Below are positions 13,949-25,429 of a stretch of 64,000 bases of DNA, piece by piece. The stretch lies in assembly GCA_963682055.1 (NCBI GenBank), contig OY821745.1, positions 5,215,501 to 5,279,500 on the forward strand, read 5' to 3'. The translations under genes and the position numbers were made by a program. The notes below the pieces were generated by a model that was not told the DNA's origin, made no database searches, and saw nothing but the letters and a program-made list of their open reading frames with translations. The first letter of the stretch is position 1; each line of letters begins with the position of its first letter. The DNA is from Primula veris. Lineage: Eukaryota > Streptophyta > Magnoliopsida > Ericales > Primulaceae.

Positions 13949-14363
13949 TGTTGGAAAAACATGTGAAAAACATGGGTGTTTTCGAATGGTCACTGGACCA
14001 ACTTCGAGTCATTATTTCATGTGACAGCGCTGAGTTGTTTATACCGTACTCAACGTGTTTGAGCAGCCCGTATGACGAGCTTCGTAACGGTATATCACAG
14101 GACCTATTCGAAGAATGAGTGTGAAAACAAAGTGGCTTCAAAGTTGGTGTCTCAAAAGCTCAAATCTGGAAAAACCGAAATGGTAAAGGAAAACCATTTA
14201 GTATAATCCCATATTGGAAGATTAAGAGTTAATTTTACAATATATATACCATACCAACCCATGTAGTTATTAAACTAACATGTACAGTAATACTCTTAGG
14301 TGTATGTGGACATGTTATTTTTATTACAAAACAGTCCGGCAGTTTATTTATTTGTTAAGTCAG
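13949..14363 (+). repeat. LTR remnant (copy 3), inverted relative to copies 1 and 2
   Basis: Begins TGTTGGAAAAACATG at 13949 and runs through the same blocks as copies 1 and 2, in plus orientation. These include 'atttcatgtgacagcgctga', 'aacggtatatcac' and 'gtatgtggacatgtta'. After about 14320 it jumps to 'acagtccggcag', which in copy 2 lies roughly 680 bp deeper, so an internal deletion has occurred. Confidence 0.65.
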
Positions 14364-14573
14364 GAATTGTAATTTATATTCTAATTGTGAGAAATAAAAT
14401 TGTTTATTTTCATTGCAGTCCTTGTTCTTTACTGAATTGTAATTTATATTCCAATTGTGAGAAATAAAATTGTTTATTTCCATTGCAGTTCTTGTTTTTT
14501 ACTGAATTGTAATTTATATTCCAATTGTGAGAAATAAAATTGTTTATTTCCATTGCAGTTCTTGTTTTTTACT
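14364..14573. repeat. Tandem repeat, three 70-bp units
   Basis: Units start at 14364, 14434 and 14504, each with 'gaattgtaatttatattc' followed by 'ataaaattgtttatttccat'. The period is exactly 70 bp. Units 2 and 3 are nearly identical; unit 1 differs at a few bases. It lies inside the remnant of the LTR element and has no coding role. Confidence 0.9.
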
Positions 14574-14735
14574 TTATTGTTTGTTCGAAATAGTATCAAA
14601 ACCAACAAGTAACTAACTTCAGTTTTACCACCACCCCAAGTATAGGACAGTAACCTCAATCTGTACCAACTTTGATTGAATCATATAAACTCATGTCAAT
14701 TGATCTCATATAATTAATACATGCATGCAACATTT

Positions 14736-14936
14736 TCATTTTGAATTAAACCGAACAACTTCACAAGAAATATCTTGATCAAACCCAAACTGCATTGCCA
14801 CACGAATGGAAAGATTGCGTTCGATACAATCTACCCTAACCAACTCGCTTGGCCTCAAAACTTCACAAAAGCCTCTGTATTCATAAACATCGGTTTGATC
14901 TTCAACAGTAATTGTACAAAACAGTACTCCTTGCAA
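14736..14936 (-). pseudogene. Plant mobile domain (PMD/aminotransferase-like) gene fragment
   Basis: An open segment of 66 codons without a real ATG start. It contains a block resembling the plant mobile domain: 'ECEVLRPSE'-type sequence followed by LSIRVAMQFGFDQDIS. The 'RVAxQFGFDQD' string is characteristic of PMD proteins, which occur as host genes (MAIN/MAIL type) and inside Mutator-like transposons. No other part of the domain is in frame nearby. It is flanked by LTR debris, so I read it as a transposon-carried or dead fragment. Identification rests on one short block. Confidence 0.4.
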
Positions 14937-16437
14937 GCAAACCTAAAACAACACAAGAGACAAAACTAGTTTATAATACACAACAAGTTTGCCAACTCGT
15001 CCCTAAGTTTCTAAAAGAAATAAGAAACCTAAATCACTTATTTTATACTTAGCATACTAAACTGGGATCAGGATCCAAACAGACAAAGTACTTAAACTCC
15101 TTCTTCATCATGATCATTCGTCGAATTCATGGTACGTAGCAGTATGCGTTGCAGTATTTCTACGATGATCTGATTAAAATTTCAGAACCACAAACCTTTG
15201 TTTTCTTGTACTTAGCTTTTAAAAAAGCTTGCCTAAGCTTCTTAATTTGTGTTATCCTTGAGTTGTTTATCAGGGTTTTCTTTCAATAAATAAATTTCTT
15301 CCTTCAAAATATTGACGTCCCCTACTGATCGATACGCCGTCTACGTCTTTTCCTTCTTCCTACATTACGTGTACAAGTTACAATATATATTCACATTTGA
15401 ACTTTTAAAATAAACTCTACGCTAGAATTTTAGGAAAGGAAAAGACAGGTTTTCATTTTGCTTAAAAATTCTAATTTTTTTAGACCTAAAAACAAAAACG
15501 GAGAAAAGTCTTGTTTTAAGACAACCAAACATTGTAGAAATTCTAAGAAAAATGGGATTTATACCAACGTGAAAGCTACGTGGAGACTATGGGGGCCACG
15601 ACACTCTCGTAACTCCAAAATTTATGATTTTTCATTGTTAAAAATGATAATTTGACACCCCAAAATTTATAATATCACTTAGTATTAGTTTCTATGCATA
15701 TTCGGTACCCTCCATATATGAAACCAGTGCAAACAAGACGAAAACGTAAAATAAAAACTACTAAGAACAACCAGATATATTCTGATTTTTGGGTGTGCGT
15801 GCTTCAAATTATCTGTCCCGTGCCTAAGTTTATAACCAACATCGACGAAGAATAGTTTCCTAAATATATAAGAATCCACTAAACAAGCCTATATGTGTAA
15901 AAGGAAAAGAAGGGAACCTGAACATTTTTATGAGAGTTTGGAGACTCTTCTTAATCGTCCTTTGAGGCCAGTGACTAATCTCTAACTCTCTACATCTTTT
16001 TTTAGAGCCGTCAACCCGATGTTGAGTTATTTTGCAGCTTGTGCAATTAGCATACAAAAGTACGTGGATATTGTTTCTTTAGACAAGTTCTTTGAACAAT
16101 GATCATTGTTTCTTTGCTCTGATGATGTGCACCTTTTGCCAGCTTGTTTTTCAGGATCGGTCATTATTGGTCTCTCAACATTTTTCACCATATTATTCTC
16201 CCGACACCCCATCAGTTGGTCATTTTTCGTATAAAACGCAAACTCCTTATCATATTCAAACATCACATCGTCTGCCCAGTTAATTTATAAAGTTATTGTT
16301 ACAACTAAAAGCCTAAAAAGTCGGTAAGTCTAATATGTAAAGTACTAAAATAGTAAAATGCAAGATCTACTCTTTACTCCGATCATAGTTATATTAAGCA
16401 ATATTACCTGCCAATATCTGGAGAAAACAAACCCCAA
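14937..16437. other. Spacer, no gene seen
   Basis: AT-rich, only short frames with no recognisable content. Confidence 0.4.
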
Positions 16438-16866
16438 ATGCCGAAAAATATAATCGATTCTCCAAACTCGTCCCATAAATCCGGTAGAATGCACCCGTAT
16501 GCAAACACATCCGACAATAATATTACAACTTCACATGAACCGAAGATAGAAAGTGAATGGAAAGAATACAAATGCCCTATTTACTTCGACCCACCTCATA
16601 ACGCCATCCTATTAAAGTGCAGCTCGCACGAAAAGGGTTGTCGTCTATACATGTGCAACACGAGCCTCCATTTCTCAAACTGTTTCGTTAAGTTTAGGAA
16701 ATCATGTTTATCGACAGAGGGGCTTTGTTGTCCTTTGTGCCGCGGTCTAATCAACGGTGTATGCAAGAACGAGGCATGCAACTACATGAACTCGAGACCT
16801 AGAAATCATTGCAAGAAAATTGGGATTTATAGGGTGAGAAAAAAAGACATGGTATTATATGAATGA
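16438..16866 (+). CDS. DUF1644-type zinc-finger protein, short and divergent copy
   Basis: 142 codons from an ATG at 16438. Residues 41-90 match the plant DUF1644 family: W-x-E-x-x-CP, then HNAILLKCSSHEKGC, YMCNTSLHFSNC and FRKS. Residues 97-116 hold the second cluster (CCPLCRG...CKNEAC). Family function is poorly known; members are predicted zinc-binding, RING-like proteins, some linked to stress responses. Oddities: the usual second cysteine of the first CPxC pair is Tyr49, and the frame ends at 142 residues, whereas members are usually well over 200 and carry another C-terminal Cys/His region. The N-terminal start resembles family starts. It may be a live short paralogue or, more likely given the lost cysteine, truncation and LTR debris right behind it, a decaying copy. 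Confidence 0.65.
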   Translation: MPKNIIDSPNSSHKSGRMHPYANTSDNNITTSHEPKIESEWKEYKCPIYFDPPHNAILLKCSSHEKGCRLYMCNTSLHFSNCFVKFRKSCLSTEGLCCPLCRGLINGVCKNEACNYMNSRPRNHCKKIGIYRVRKKDMVLYE

Positions 16867-17250
16867 GAGAAGGGAAGTGCCCTTTTGTAGGGTGAGCTAA
16901 GAGCCTATCAATTTTTTAAACTCGCACATGAAGCATAATTGTTTATATACAATCCATGGACTATAATTCTAGTCAATGAAAGATGAAACTGTAAAAAAAT
17001 TCCCACATTCCAACCTATTCATGAACTTCACAAGTTGCAACCTTTCATATTACAACTTTGAGTCCACCTACATTCATACCGACTAACTGTTTAACTTAAG
17101 CGAATATACCGTTTCAAAACTTGTTGACAAGTTCTGCTAAATAAATTGAGAATTGTACCAATTTCTAGTGCTAGGCACTTAGAACTTTGACTCGAAGTAG
17201 GTCATTGACCATTATGTAACACCCATGTAAAATACATGTTTTCCAACTAT
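16867..17250 (-). repeat. Old LTR relic (copy 4 of the TGTTGGAAAA family)
   Basis: The right end, 'aacacccatgtaaaatacat' then 'gttttccaac', matches the termini of the LTRs at 652 and 13402. Upstream blocks such as 'aatataccgtt' and 'attgaccatta' are recognisable but strongly diverged. Only a relic of the LTR 5' part remains. Confidence 0.5.
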
Positions 17251-19912
17251 ATGATGACTTTTTAAGTGCTTGTGTTGAGGAGGTCTATACATTCCCCCAA
17301 CACACCCAACACATAATACCCTCCAAGCACACATAAATTCTGGAGGGTGATAGACTCTTGCCTCTTGAAGACGTAGGTGTTGGTATCTAAAAACCATTTC
17401 AGAGCTTAGGGCCAACACCAAGTTATTGTCTTGGCTAATATGGAATACTAAACCCGTGATAGGCTCATATATACCGGCAATTTTGGTTGGTGTGGGTGCA
17501 TTTGGAGAACCCGCTGCCAGCTGAACTTTGGTTTTAACTTTTAACAGAGTTGGCTCATTTTGGTTGCTCAGGTTATAGTAAATGCTAGCGGTGGGAGTAG
17601 TGGCGGTCCTATTATTTTAGCATCTCAGCCCCCGTTAAATTTTCGTCACTTATTTCTTTACCTTAAAAATTGTTTTTAAAAAAATCACCTATCGACCACT
17701 TGACAATCCATTGGCACCTAAACTAAAGGGTTGATATGACTTAGGTCAGTCACACCCCTGGGTGGGAGATTGGGGGGCAACTCTTAGAGAGAAAATATGG
17801 CTCGATGAATGAGGACGACGATTCAAGTTATGGTGATTTGTAAATGGCCTGCCCAAAATGTGGGAAATGGGTTCTCAGCAGTCAACCACGCCAGGATTCA
17901 TTTGCAAAAAAAGACCGGTATATATAAGGAAATTATGAGTTACGTCGTCGAGATTAACGACCTGGGTGTTGGCTCCCCCTCACCACCCCCCAAAGACTAA
18001 TTACAACTTCATTTTCTAGGCGATGCAGCACATTTAGGCAAACAAAATTAATGACTCTGATCAGATTAGTTTTATTTATAGTTGTAAATAAAATTTATAA
18101 CTATATATTAGAGAAAAAGATAAAAGAAACCACTGAAAGAAAGAAAATGATATGCGTTGTCAATACTTGGAAAGTATCCGTTATGTGAAATGAGATGAAT
18201 AACGATCTTTTCCTCTTCATAAGCAAGTTTCTCATCGTAACATTGGAAGATCAATGCTAAAGACAAAGAAGTAAATGAAATTAAGCAAGGGGGAATAATA
18301 GACAAGGTTCATAGATTTTATTTAAAATCCCTGTTTAATCGGTAACTCAAGAAGCAACAGCTTAGCACAGAACACCGTACATAGAGAACAGACAAAAACA
18401 TTGTATCTCGATAGATGGAACCGACAGCTAAAGTAAACTGTATGACAGAAAAGAGGGGAGGAGAATTTATCTGGACTACATATTTACGAATGGGATAGTT
18501 ATAAAATGAAAAGAAAACAATCTCAATTTATACAGACTAAGTTTCACTCTGAAACAAGAAACTTAAATCGCAATTCGCACCAAAGCTTAATTAAATTCTC
18601 CAGAATCTTGGGATAAATTGAAACAGAACTAAACAAAAAGTACGCAAACACATCGGGCTTACACCATCAATGCAAACAAAGGCAGAAATGAAGCTAACCA
18701 GAATGATGCACCTATACAGTAATACTAATACAGATCCTTTTTGTTGCTGCAATAAATCCCAAAAATCATATGAAAAGACCTAAGAGGCAATCTATATGTA
18801 GGTAAATTTCAGTTTATACCCTGAAGAAGATGATAACAAAGTCTGGTTCTGGTGACCAAAACTCGAAGAATAGCTTGTTTTTCCATGAATTGAAAAAGGT
18901 GGCTAGCTATATAGTGGTAGATTTAGGTTAATGTTTGGAAGTGGTTTCCTCAATCTATATATGAAAAATTATATCCGTTTCATTCGAATGGCTCCAAAGG
19001 AGTGTTCTAGAATGCCCTGCTTATTGGAAAGAAATGTGCGCCATAACAGCGTATAAAAATTATATTTAGGGTTAGGCTTCAAAATTTACAATAATCAATG
19101 GTCCAAAATAACCTTACACCAAAAGTTCCCATATTTGGAAGTGAATCCCATGATCTAACGTAAAAAAACGTAAAAAAATTATCGTTGTAGTATTCAATGG
19201 CTCCAAATCAAAGTTCAAGAATGTTCAGAAGAAAAGAAACTGAAGCAGCAACTAGTCTAAAGTGCGTGCGGTGAGAGCATCCGTTAAAGCAGATATGGAA
19301 TACAAATATATTGCTTTCTTTTCCCAAACAGGATGATTTCTGCACATTTAGTAACTCACTTATAGCATGCGATTGCAATCAGAAGTCTTTATCGAGATCT
19401 TATCTGCTTACTCATCCTATCTGAAAATTGGAGATGATCGGTTATGAGTTGGTATACTGAATCAATACAAACAGAAATATGACCAAAAAGTTATTGAAAA
19501 AGTAGTGAAGCTGAATGTGTTTATGGTTTCTTTAACTAAAGTTTATGTTTCTGTTAATGATTCACTAAGAGATACGATGCAATACAATATTCATGTACAA
19601 ATTAGCTATCTCCTTTCTTCTCTATCGTTTGCAACTTAAATTTTTTCATAAAACACAACTACAGTAGAAAATGTGCTCCTTAGGCTACAATCTAAAAGCT
19701 AAACAAACCTTTTCAAAACAATAAAAGGTTGTCCATTTACCTAAATACGTGTTACACAATATTCAGCATTTTTTACTTTTTGTGATGTTTCATATTTTTG
19801 AGAGACCTTCTCAAAACAATAAACAAGATTTAGCAATTTTTTTGTGTTACCCATTTAACTTTTCAATCAATCAATATAAATGATATGTTGCATTGATGAA
19901 CATATAAGATCA
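17251..19912. other. Spacer, no gene seen
   Basis: No convincing coding frame. 18300-19300 is somewhat less AT-rich and has an internal partial repeat ('gaatggctccaaa' near 18985 and 19195). It could include untranslated exon or non-coding transcript sequence, but nothing decides this. Confidence 0.4.
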
Positions 19913-19994
19913 ATCATCATAAAATCTCAACTTCGTTGTACTCGTGAAGAGCAAAACCTAAGCAATGATTCACAATGTTCTCAATAATTTGTCA
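19913..19994 (-). pseudogene. Fragment of a 2-oxoglutarate-dependent dioxygenase exon
   Basis: About 80 bp align by eye with exon 2 of the dioxygenase gene 7 kb away. 'ataaaatctcaacttcg', 'ttgtactcgtg', 'acctaagca' and 'ctcaataatttg' correspond to 27086-27177 in the same order and orientation, with small deletions that break the frame. This is the part coding ECLGLPPNFLHEYN...WDFM. No other exon of the copy is recognisable. Confidence 0.6.
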
Positions 19995-20258
19995 CATCCT
20001 CCACTTTATTCTTTGTCAGCGTTATAGCATAAAAGAAATAACCAGTTTGCGTTTAGTTAAGAATATGTTTACCAAAGGGGAGTTTTTTTACTTAGTACAA
20101 GTTACTTTACATATAGCAAAAACTCATACTGGCTCAGCTCCATTTAGAGTTACTATCCCCACTAAGTTACCAAAGGGTTGTGTTTGATATCTGATCCCTG
20201 AAAAAATGTTATAAACACTTTTAAGTACAAAATAAACTAACATCGCCACTAGTAAAAC

Positions 20259-20815
20259 CAGTGTTTTAAAAACCGCACTTTAAAGCGCGATAAACCGTTT
20301 TGAGAAAAGAAAATGTCTACGCTTGTTCGCTTTTAGGCCGGTAAAGTGCTATTAGTGCTCTTTTTACGCTTATATCATGTTTTTTGCACTAAAACCACGT
20401 TTTTCAGGACTTGTAGTTTTTTTTTATTAGTCCAAAAAATATGAAAACGATGTTAATTTAGGGTTAACAAGTTTATGAAAAACATAATTTCAAACAAATT
20501 CTACCACCTATGCTAGTGATACTTAATAGATTATTTTGACGAACTAGAACAATTGAAAATTTTAAATACTAGAAGACTTAAATTCGTTTGTTTTTTGCTA
20601 TTTATGAAATATTTCAATTTTTCTTATATAGAAAATCGTAAAATAATGTTTTCAAAAATTATATTAAACATGTATATTTTTTAGATATTTCTAACATGTA
20701 TATTTTTCTACTATAATAAATTTATGTTTTACGCTTTAAAGTTATGTAATTATCACTTTTAGCGTATGTCTTATAAAAAAAACGCTTTAATCAACTTAGC
20801 GCTTTTAAAACATTA
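20259..20815. mobile_element. Non-autonomous hAT-like element, CA(G)TGTTTTAAA ends
   Basis: The left end CAGTGTTTTAAAAACCGC and the right end (inverted) TAATGTTTTAAAAGCG form imperfect terminal repeats, followed inward by AAAGCG-rich subterminal sequence. Candidate 8-bp flanks are 'agtaaaac' and 'agtaagtg' (five of eight shared). The same ends occur at 28988-29482, so this is a family. There is no transposase frame. Confidence 0.55.
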
Positions 20816-21462
20816 AGTAAGTGTAAAACCAATGTTGGCAAAACATTGGACGCATGTTGAAACTTTAACAAATAATCCTTCTCCTTGGCACAATAATGAT
20901 CCGGTTCATTGATATAGCTAGGTGGTTGCAGTTGCACAAATTAAACTCTTATCACTAATTATAAAATGGTTGAGTGATAAAAACAAATCTGGCTCTCTTT
21001 ATGAGAAACTTTGCCTGAAATAGTGACTATTTCTTATGCCAGATAATTAGTATTTTTTCCTCTTCTATCTTTAATTTTACGTGCCTAATCTCTTCGGTGA
21101 CAGTAGGGTAAGCGTATACATAACTAACTTCCTAGTTTACATGTAATTGTATAAACGAAGCAACGTACAAAACCCTTCAATATCACTAACCGATGGTTTG
21201 AAAATCTTATGGCCTGCTTTGATTTGTTTGGCTTAAACGCTTTGGTTCGTTCTATAAACACCCACAATATCACTCTGACATTGCTATACATCAAGCACTA
21301 TAAACAGCATTTCTAAGCTCGTGGGGCGGCGAAACTTGGAGACAATGAATGTGTAAGGAGAAAAAAAAAACTTTTTACTTTTTATCCAAAAACTAGATGT
21401 TGAAGCAACCAACACAGGTGTTACATGTCTATTTCTAGCCTATCTCTAATTTGTAATTTCAC
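20816..21462. other. Spacer, no gene seen
   Basis: AT-rich, no coding or repeat signal that I can support. Confidence 0.4.
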
Positions 21463-22215
21463 TCGTTTTTCACGGATAAAACTTGGCTCCTATCAGAGTA
21501 GGAGGATCTGTCTCCTCCCCATTTAATTGCTCCAGTGACTGATTGACACATGTGAAATATAATAAGGAAAATAATTCGTTATTAATAGATTTTACTACCG
21601 AAACGATTTTTACAAGTAATAGATCAAATTAATTATTTTTATAAAAATAACATAATGTCCCTATGTAAAATCATATACTAGTATTACGAAATAATCAAAC
21701 AATTACAAAAATATAATATATAACAATTACAAAAAAGACAATTTTAATCAAAATGAGCAAAATGATAAGGATTAACAAATCTTTATTCAGTAACATATAT
21801 ATGATAAGAAAATTCATAATTATCTTTGTTACAAATCTGGTTAAATATGACGTCAAAAAAATATAAGAATTAAGGAAGTTTCAGTCAAAACATGAAAAAT
21901 TATAATTTGTTGATAATTTTTAGTAAAAAAAAAATATTAGAGGTAGGAAAGTATATGTTCAATTATAGATATATAAAAAAATATATTATTTTATCTGTAT
22001 TTATGTTATAGATTCACATACGTTGATGATATAATTTTAACAAAAAATTTAAATTGTCAAACCCTTTTTTGGTAATAAAATAAAATATCAATAATTATTT
22101 AATTTTTCCTTATTCTTTTTCACATGTATCAAGCAATGATTGGAGCAAATAAATGGGGAGGAGCTAGACCTGGCCTTCTGTCTTGATTGGAGTCAAGTTT
22201 TATCCATTTTTCACC
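21463..22215. mobile_element. Long terminal-inverted-repeat element A
   Basis: The left arm at 21463-21560 ('ggataaaacttggctcc', 'ctcctccccattta', 'acacatgtgaaa') is repeated inverted at about 22120-22215. The arms are about 95 bp with moderate divergence. The interior is AT-rich with no transposase. Length and structure fit a Mutator-like or other MITE; the target duplication was not resolved. Confidence 0.65.
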
Positions 22216-22227
22216 GCTTATCTATCA

Positions 22228-23255
22228 GACAAAACTTGCCTTCTACCATGGAAGGAGGCTCTACCTCCTACCCACTCGCTTGGTCCAATAGCATTTTGAC
22301 ATGTAACAAATAGAATATGGATATAATTTAATATATTTTTGCTAGAATTTGTTACCAAAACAATTTTGATACATTACATATATTATAAAAGAAGTTGACA
22401 TATTTATATATATTATATATGTTATAAAATAAGTTGATTTGAGTGGTTGAGAGTTCAAACACAATTTAAGCAGATTAGCGGAATTCAGAAACATACCTGT
22501 TAGAGTAATTATTCCACATTGTCTATATAATAATCGAGCATGTAGTTTATAAAGAGATATACATCATTACCATTACGAAGACTTTTAATGGTAAAAAATA
22601 TGGATTCTAATATGGTGTCAGAACGGGTCATCGATGTTGGGTCTCAGCTCCACCCGTTCATTATATCCGCTCGTTGGACCCTTGAAATGTTGGGCCACGA
22701 GCGAAGGGGAGTGTTAGAGTTATATTATTCCACATCGATGTAATATCGATTAAGCATGTGGTTTATAAACAGTTTTCATCATTAATATTACGAGGCCTTT
22801 TAATGGTAAATGAATATGGATTCTAATTACCCTATTAATCAATTGGTTAACATGTTTTTTTTAACAAATTCTAGTAATTTTTTTTTTACTTGTAATGTAT
22901 CAAAATTGTTTAGGAAATAAATTGTAGCATAAAGAAACTAAATTCGACCCTTTTTTTTTGGTAACAAATTTTAGCATTTTTTTTATATGCAATGTATCAA
23001 AATTGTTTTGGTAACAAATTCTAGCAAAAATAAATTAAATTGTTCCCATATTATTTTTCCTACAAATTCATTTTTTTTTGGCAACAAATTCTAGCAATTT
23101 TTTGTTGTTTGTAATGTATCAAAATTATTTTGGTAACAAATTCTTAAAAAAATAAAAAATTCTACCCATTTTATCTTTCCTACATGTCAAAATGTTATTG
23201 GACCAATTAAGGGATAGGAGATAGAGCCTCCTCACATGAAACCGGAGACGGATGA
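22228..23255. mobile_element. Long terminal-inverted-repeat element B, containing a TRIM
   Basis: The left arm ('ggaaggaggctctacctcct', 'ttggtccaatagcattttga') is matched inverted near 23185-23250 ('tcaaaatgttattggaccaa', 'gatagagcctcctc'). The AGGAGGnTCTnnCTCCT core is shared with the neighbouring element A, so the two are related. Inside, 'aatgtatcaaaattgttttg' recurs at about 22892, 22992 and 23116 and inverted at about 22350, giving repeat units of roughly 110-120 bp. No coding frame. Confidence 0.6.
22498..22826 (+). mobile_element. TRIM (terminal-repeat retrotransposon in miniature)
   Basis: Direct terminal repeats at 22498-22610 and 22712-22826 both start TGTTAGAGT and end ATGGATTCTAA. 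Two bases after the left repeat is a primer-binding site TGGTGTCAGAACGGG, a tRNA-Met type. Before the right repeat is a purine tract GAGCGAAGGGGAG. Flanking bases 'atacc' and 'ttacc' agree at four of five positions as a target duplication. The internal region is about 100 bp and non-coding, so it depends on another element's proteins. It is nested in element B. Confidence 0.85.
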
Positions 23256-24649
23256 CCACGGTCTCGAGCTTATCAGCACCGGAGGTGTACTAATCAATGA
23301 ACCCCCGAAACCTGCTTTTTTTTCTTTTTTGACAAAATAAACCAAAATTAACTGGCCACGACATGTTGTTGATATTGATTGAGTTGGAGGGACTTTCACT
23401 GTAAGTAGAGGTCAAGGAGAAGCACGTAGAAATACCGACCACTAAATAAGTCACTAGTGGCTGAGAGAAAGCGAGCAGCACCTTGTATAGTATAGGTTGA
23501 GCGGAGCTTAAAGAAGCGAGCCCCTATAAGAGAAAACCATGCAAGTTTTGTCCCTATCTATCTTTTCAATCGTCTCTCTCGCTAAAAACTAGTAACATTC
23601 TAAGGCATAAAATTGAGGTTTAAAATTTAAATTCTCTATCAATTTTAGGTGCTGATACCATGCCAAAACTAATTTCCACGAGTCATTGGTTGTTGCTCTT
23701 CTATGTTCATGAAGACAATTAATTAAGAAGTACAACATCACTACTTTGTAAAAACTACCAACTAAATATGCATCACTATACAGTATATCGGACATGGTCT
23801 GATGGACGTTGTCTGATGGCACAACCAACAGGTACAAATTAGGGGTAGGACTGGTCCTCTTCTTTTCTTAAAATTTCATCCTTCTTTTGGAAATAAAAAC
23901 AACAGCCACAAATTGCCAAACTAAATAAGAGCAAGACTAATGAACTTCATAAACATATAATATATAGAACCAAACAAACCGGTCTACTAAATTTGCAGAG
24001 GAAAAAACTTCCAAAACAAACAAGAAAACATTGCAGAACCTAACTGTCACAAAATTTCACTATCACGAAAATCAGAAACAAACAAGCACAAAAAAATCAA
24101 ATAGTCAAAAAGTGCATAACTACACAAGCATTTCCTTGTAGCAACAGCCTTAAAAGTATTAGTATTAGGTAAACTTGTCGCAAATGCAATAAATATTATA
24201 ATCAGTTGATCACAGATAAGAAAAGAAAAAAAAGGACCTAGTCGAAACTCCTATCACCCAAACATCTTTACAGTCTCATCCCAACACAGCAGAAATCGGG
24301 AGCAAAAGAATTCCGATTGCAAACCAAGAAAATCGGATAGCGTATAATTAACTACTAGTAGCTTCTTTTTCCAAAAATAAATAAAAAGAAACTAATTTAA
24401 ATCGGTCTCCTTTTTGTTTAAACTAATGATCCGAACCGCATTAGAGAAAATTAGAACCATTACCTCCTCATCTAGACAAACACACACGCGAATGAAAATT
24501 TTGATTTACACCACTGAATTAAAATATAACAACTGTGATGTAAAACATAAAAACGAAAAATTAGGGTACTTGTACTAAACTCAATCATTGAATTTCAAGT
24601 AACTGTCCCAATCTAAGTTTAGCGGGTGATTCTTAAAAAAAATACATTT
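23256..24649. other. Spacer, no gene seen
   Basis: Only short frames. No recognisable domain, RNA or repeat boundary. Confidence 0.4.
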
Positions 24650-25154
24650 AGTTTACTGTATTATCTGCTTTTTAACAATTTTTAGTAACAAACTACCAAA
24701 GTTAACAATTGACGTACTGAACTATCATAATATTCACAATTCAGATACTAACGTTAATTTAGTTAGATGAAATTTAGTTTCACTTTTCATTTTGGTAATA
24801 TTCTTTATAATTTGTATAAATTTAATCATGTCTTTTCGAAATATTACAATTTACAATGTTTTTATTAAAACACATACATATACATACATAATAAGTATGT
24901 CTGCTTAAAAAACATATTATTTGACTAGATTTATGACATTCGAGCAAAAAATATTTGAGGCCACATCATTATTTGAATATTTTCATGAAAAAATGACAAT
25001 AAATTTGTTATTTTTTTCAAATTTTTTTTTTTTTTTATAAATATAATATATTTGTTAAGTATTTATAATTTTTTTTTATACACAAACATCATGTACAATT
25101 TACATTATTTGCAATAATATGGATACATGCATTATATTATATATATTTTTATAC

Positions 25155-25169
25155 ATACATTAATATAGC

Positions 25170-25201
<32 letters not shown>

Positions 25202-25228
25202 TTGTGTATTATATATATATATATATAT
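25155..25228. repeat. Compound (AT)n-(TG)n microsatellite
   Basis: AT repeats, then a run of about 15 TG units, then a second AT run leading directly into the foldback element at 25229. A matching AT run follows that element at 25427-25445, suggesting it inserted within an AT array. Confidence 0.9.
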
Positions 25229-25429
25229 AGGAGAATGATATATCGACACATAAAAAAACACACTATGATTACATTTTAATCATAACCATTCATTTAATAT
25301 GTTTTTAAGGGTTGTGATTGTTTATTTGTTTTAGGTATATCTTGGCCATTGAAAAAACCCTAAATGAATGGTTATGATTAAAATGTAATCATAGTGTGTT
25401 TTTTTATGTGTCGATATATCATTTCCTAT
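25229..25429. mobile_element. Foldback MITE, about 77-bp arms
   Basis: The left arm from 'ggagaatgatatatcgacac' to 'ataaccattcattta' is repeated inverted at the right end ('taaatgaatggttat' to 'gtcgatatatcatttcct'). Only one or two differences lie in roughly 75 bp, so the single strand would fold into a long hairpin. It is flanked by AT repeats on both sides, which hides the target duplication. Confidence 0.85.
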
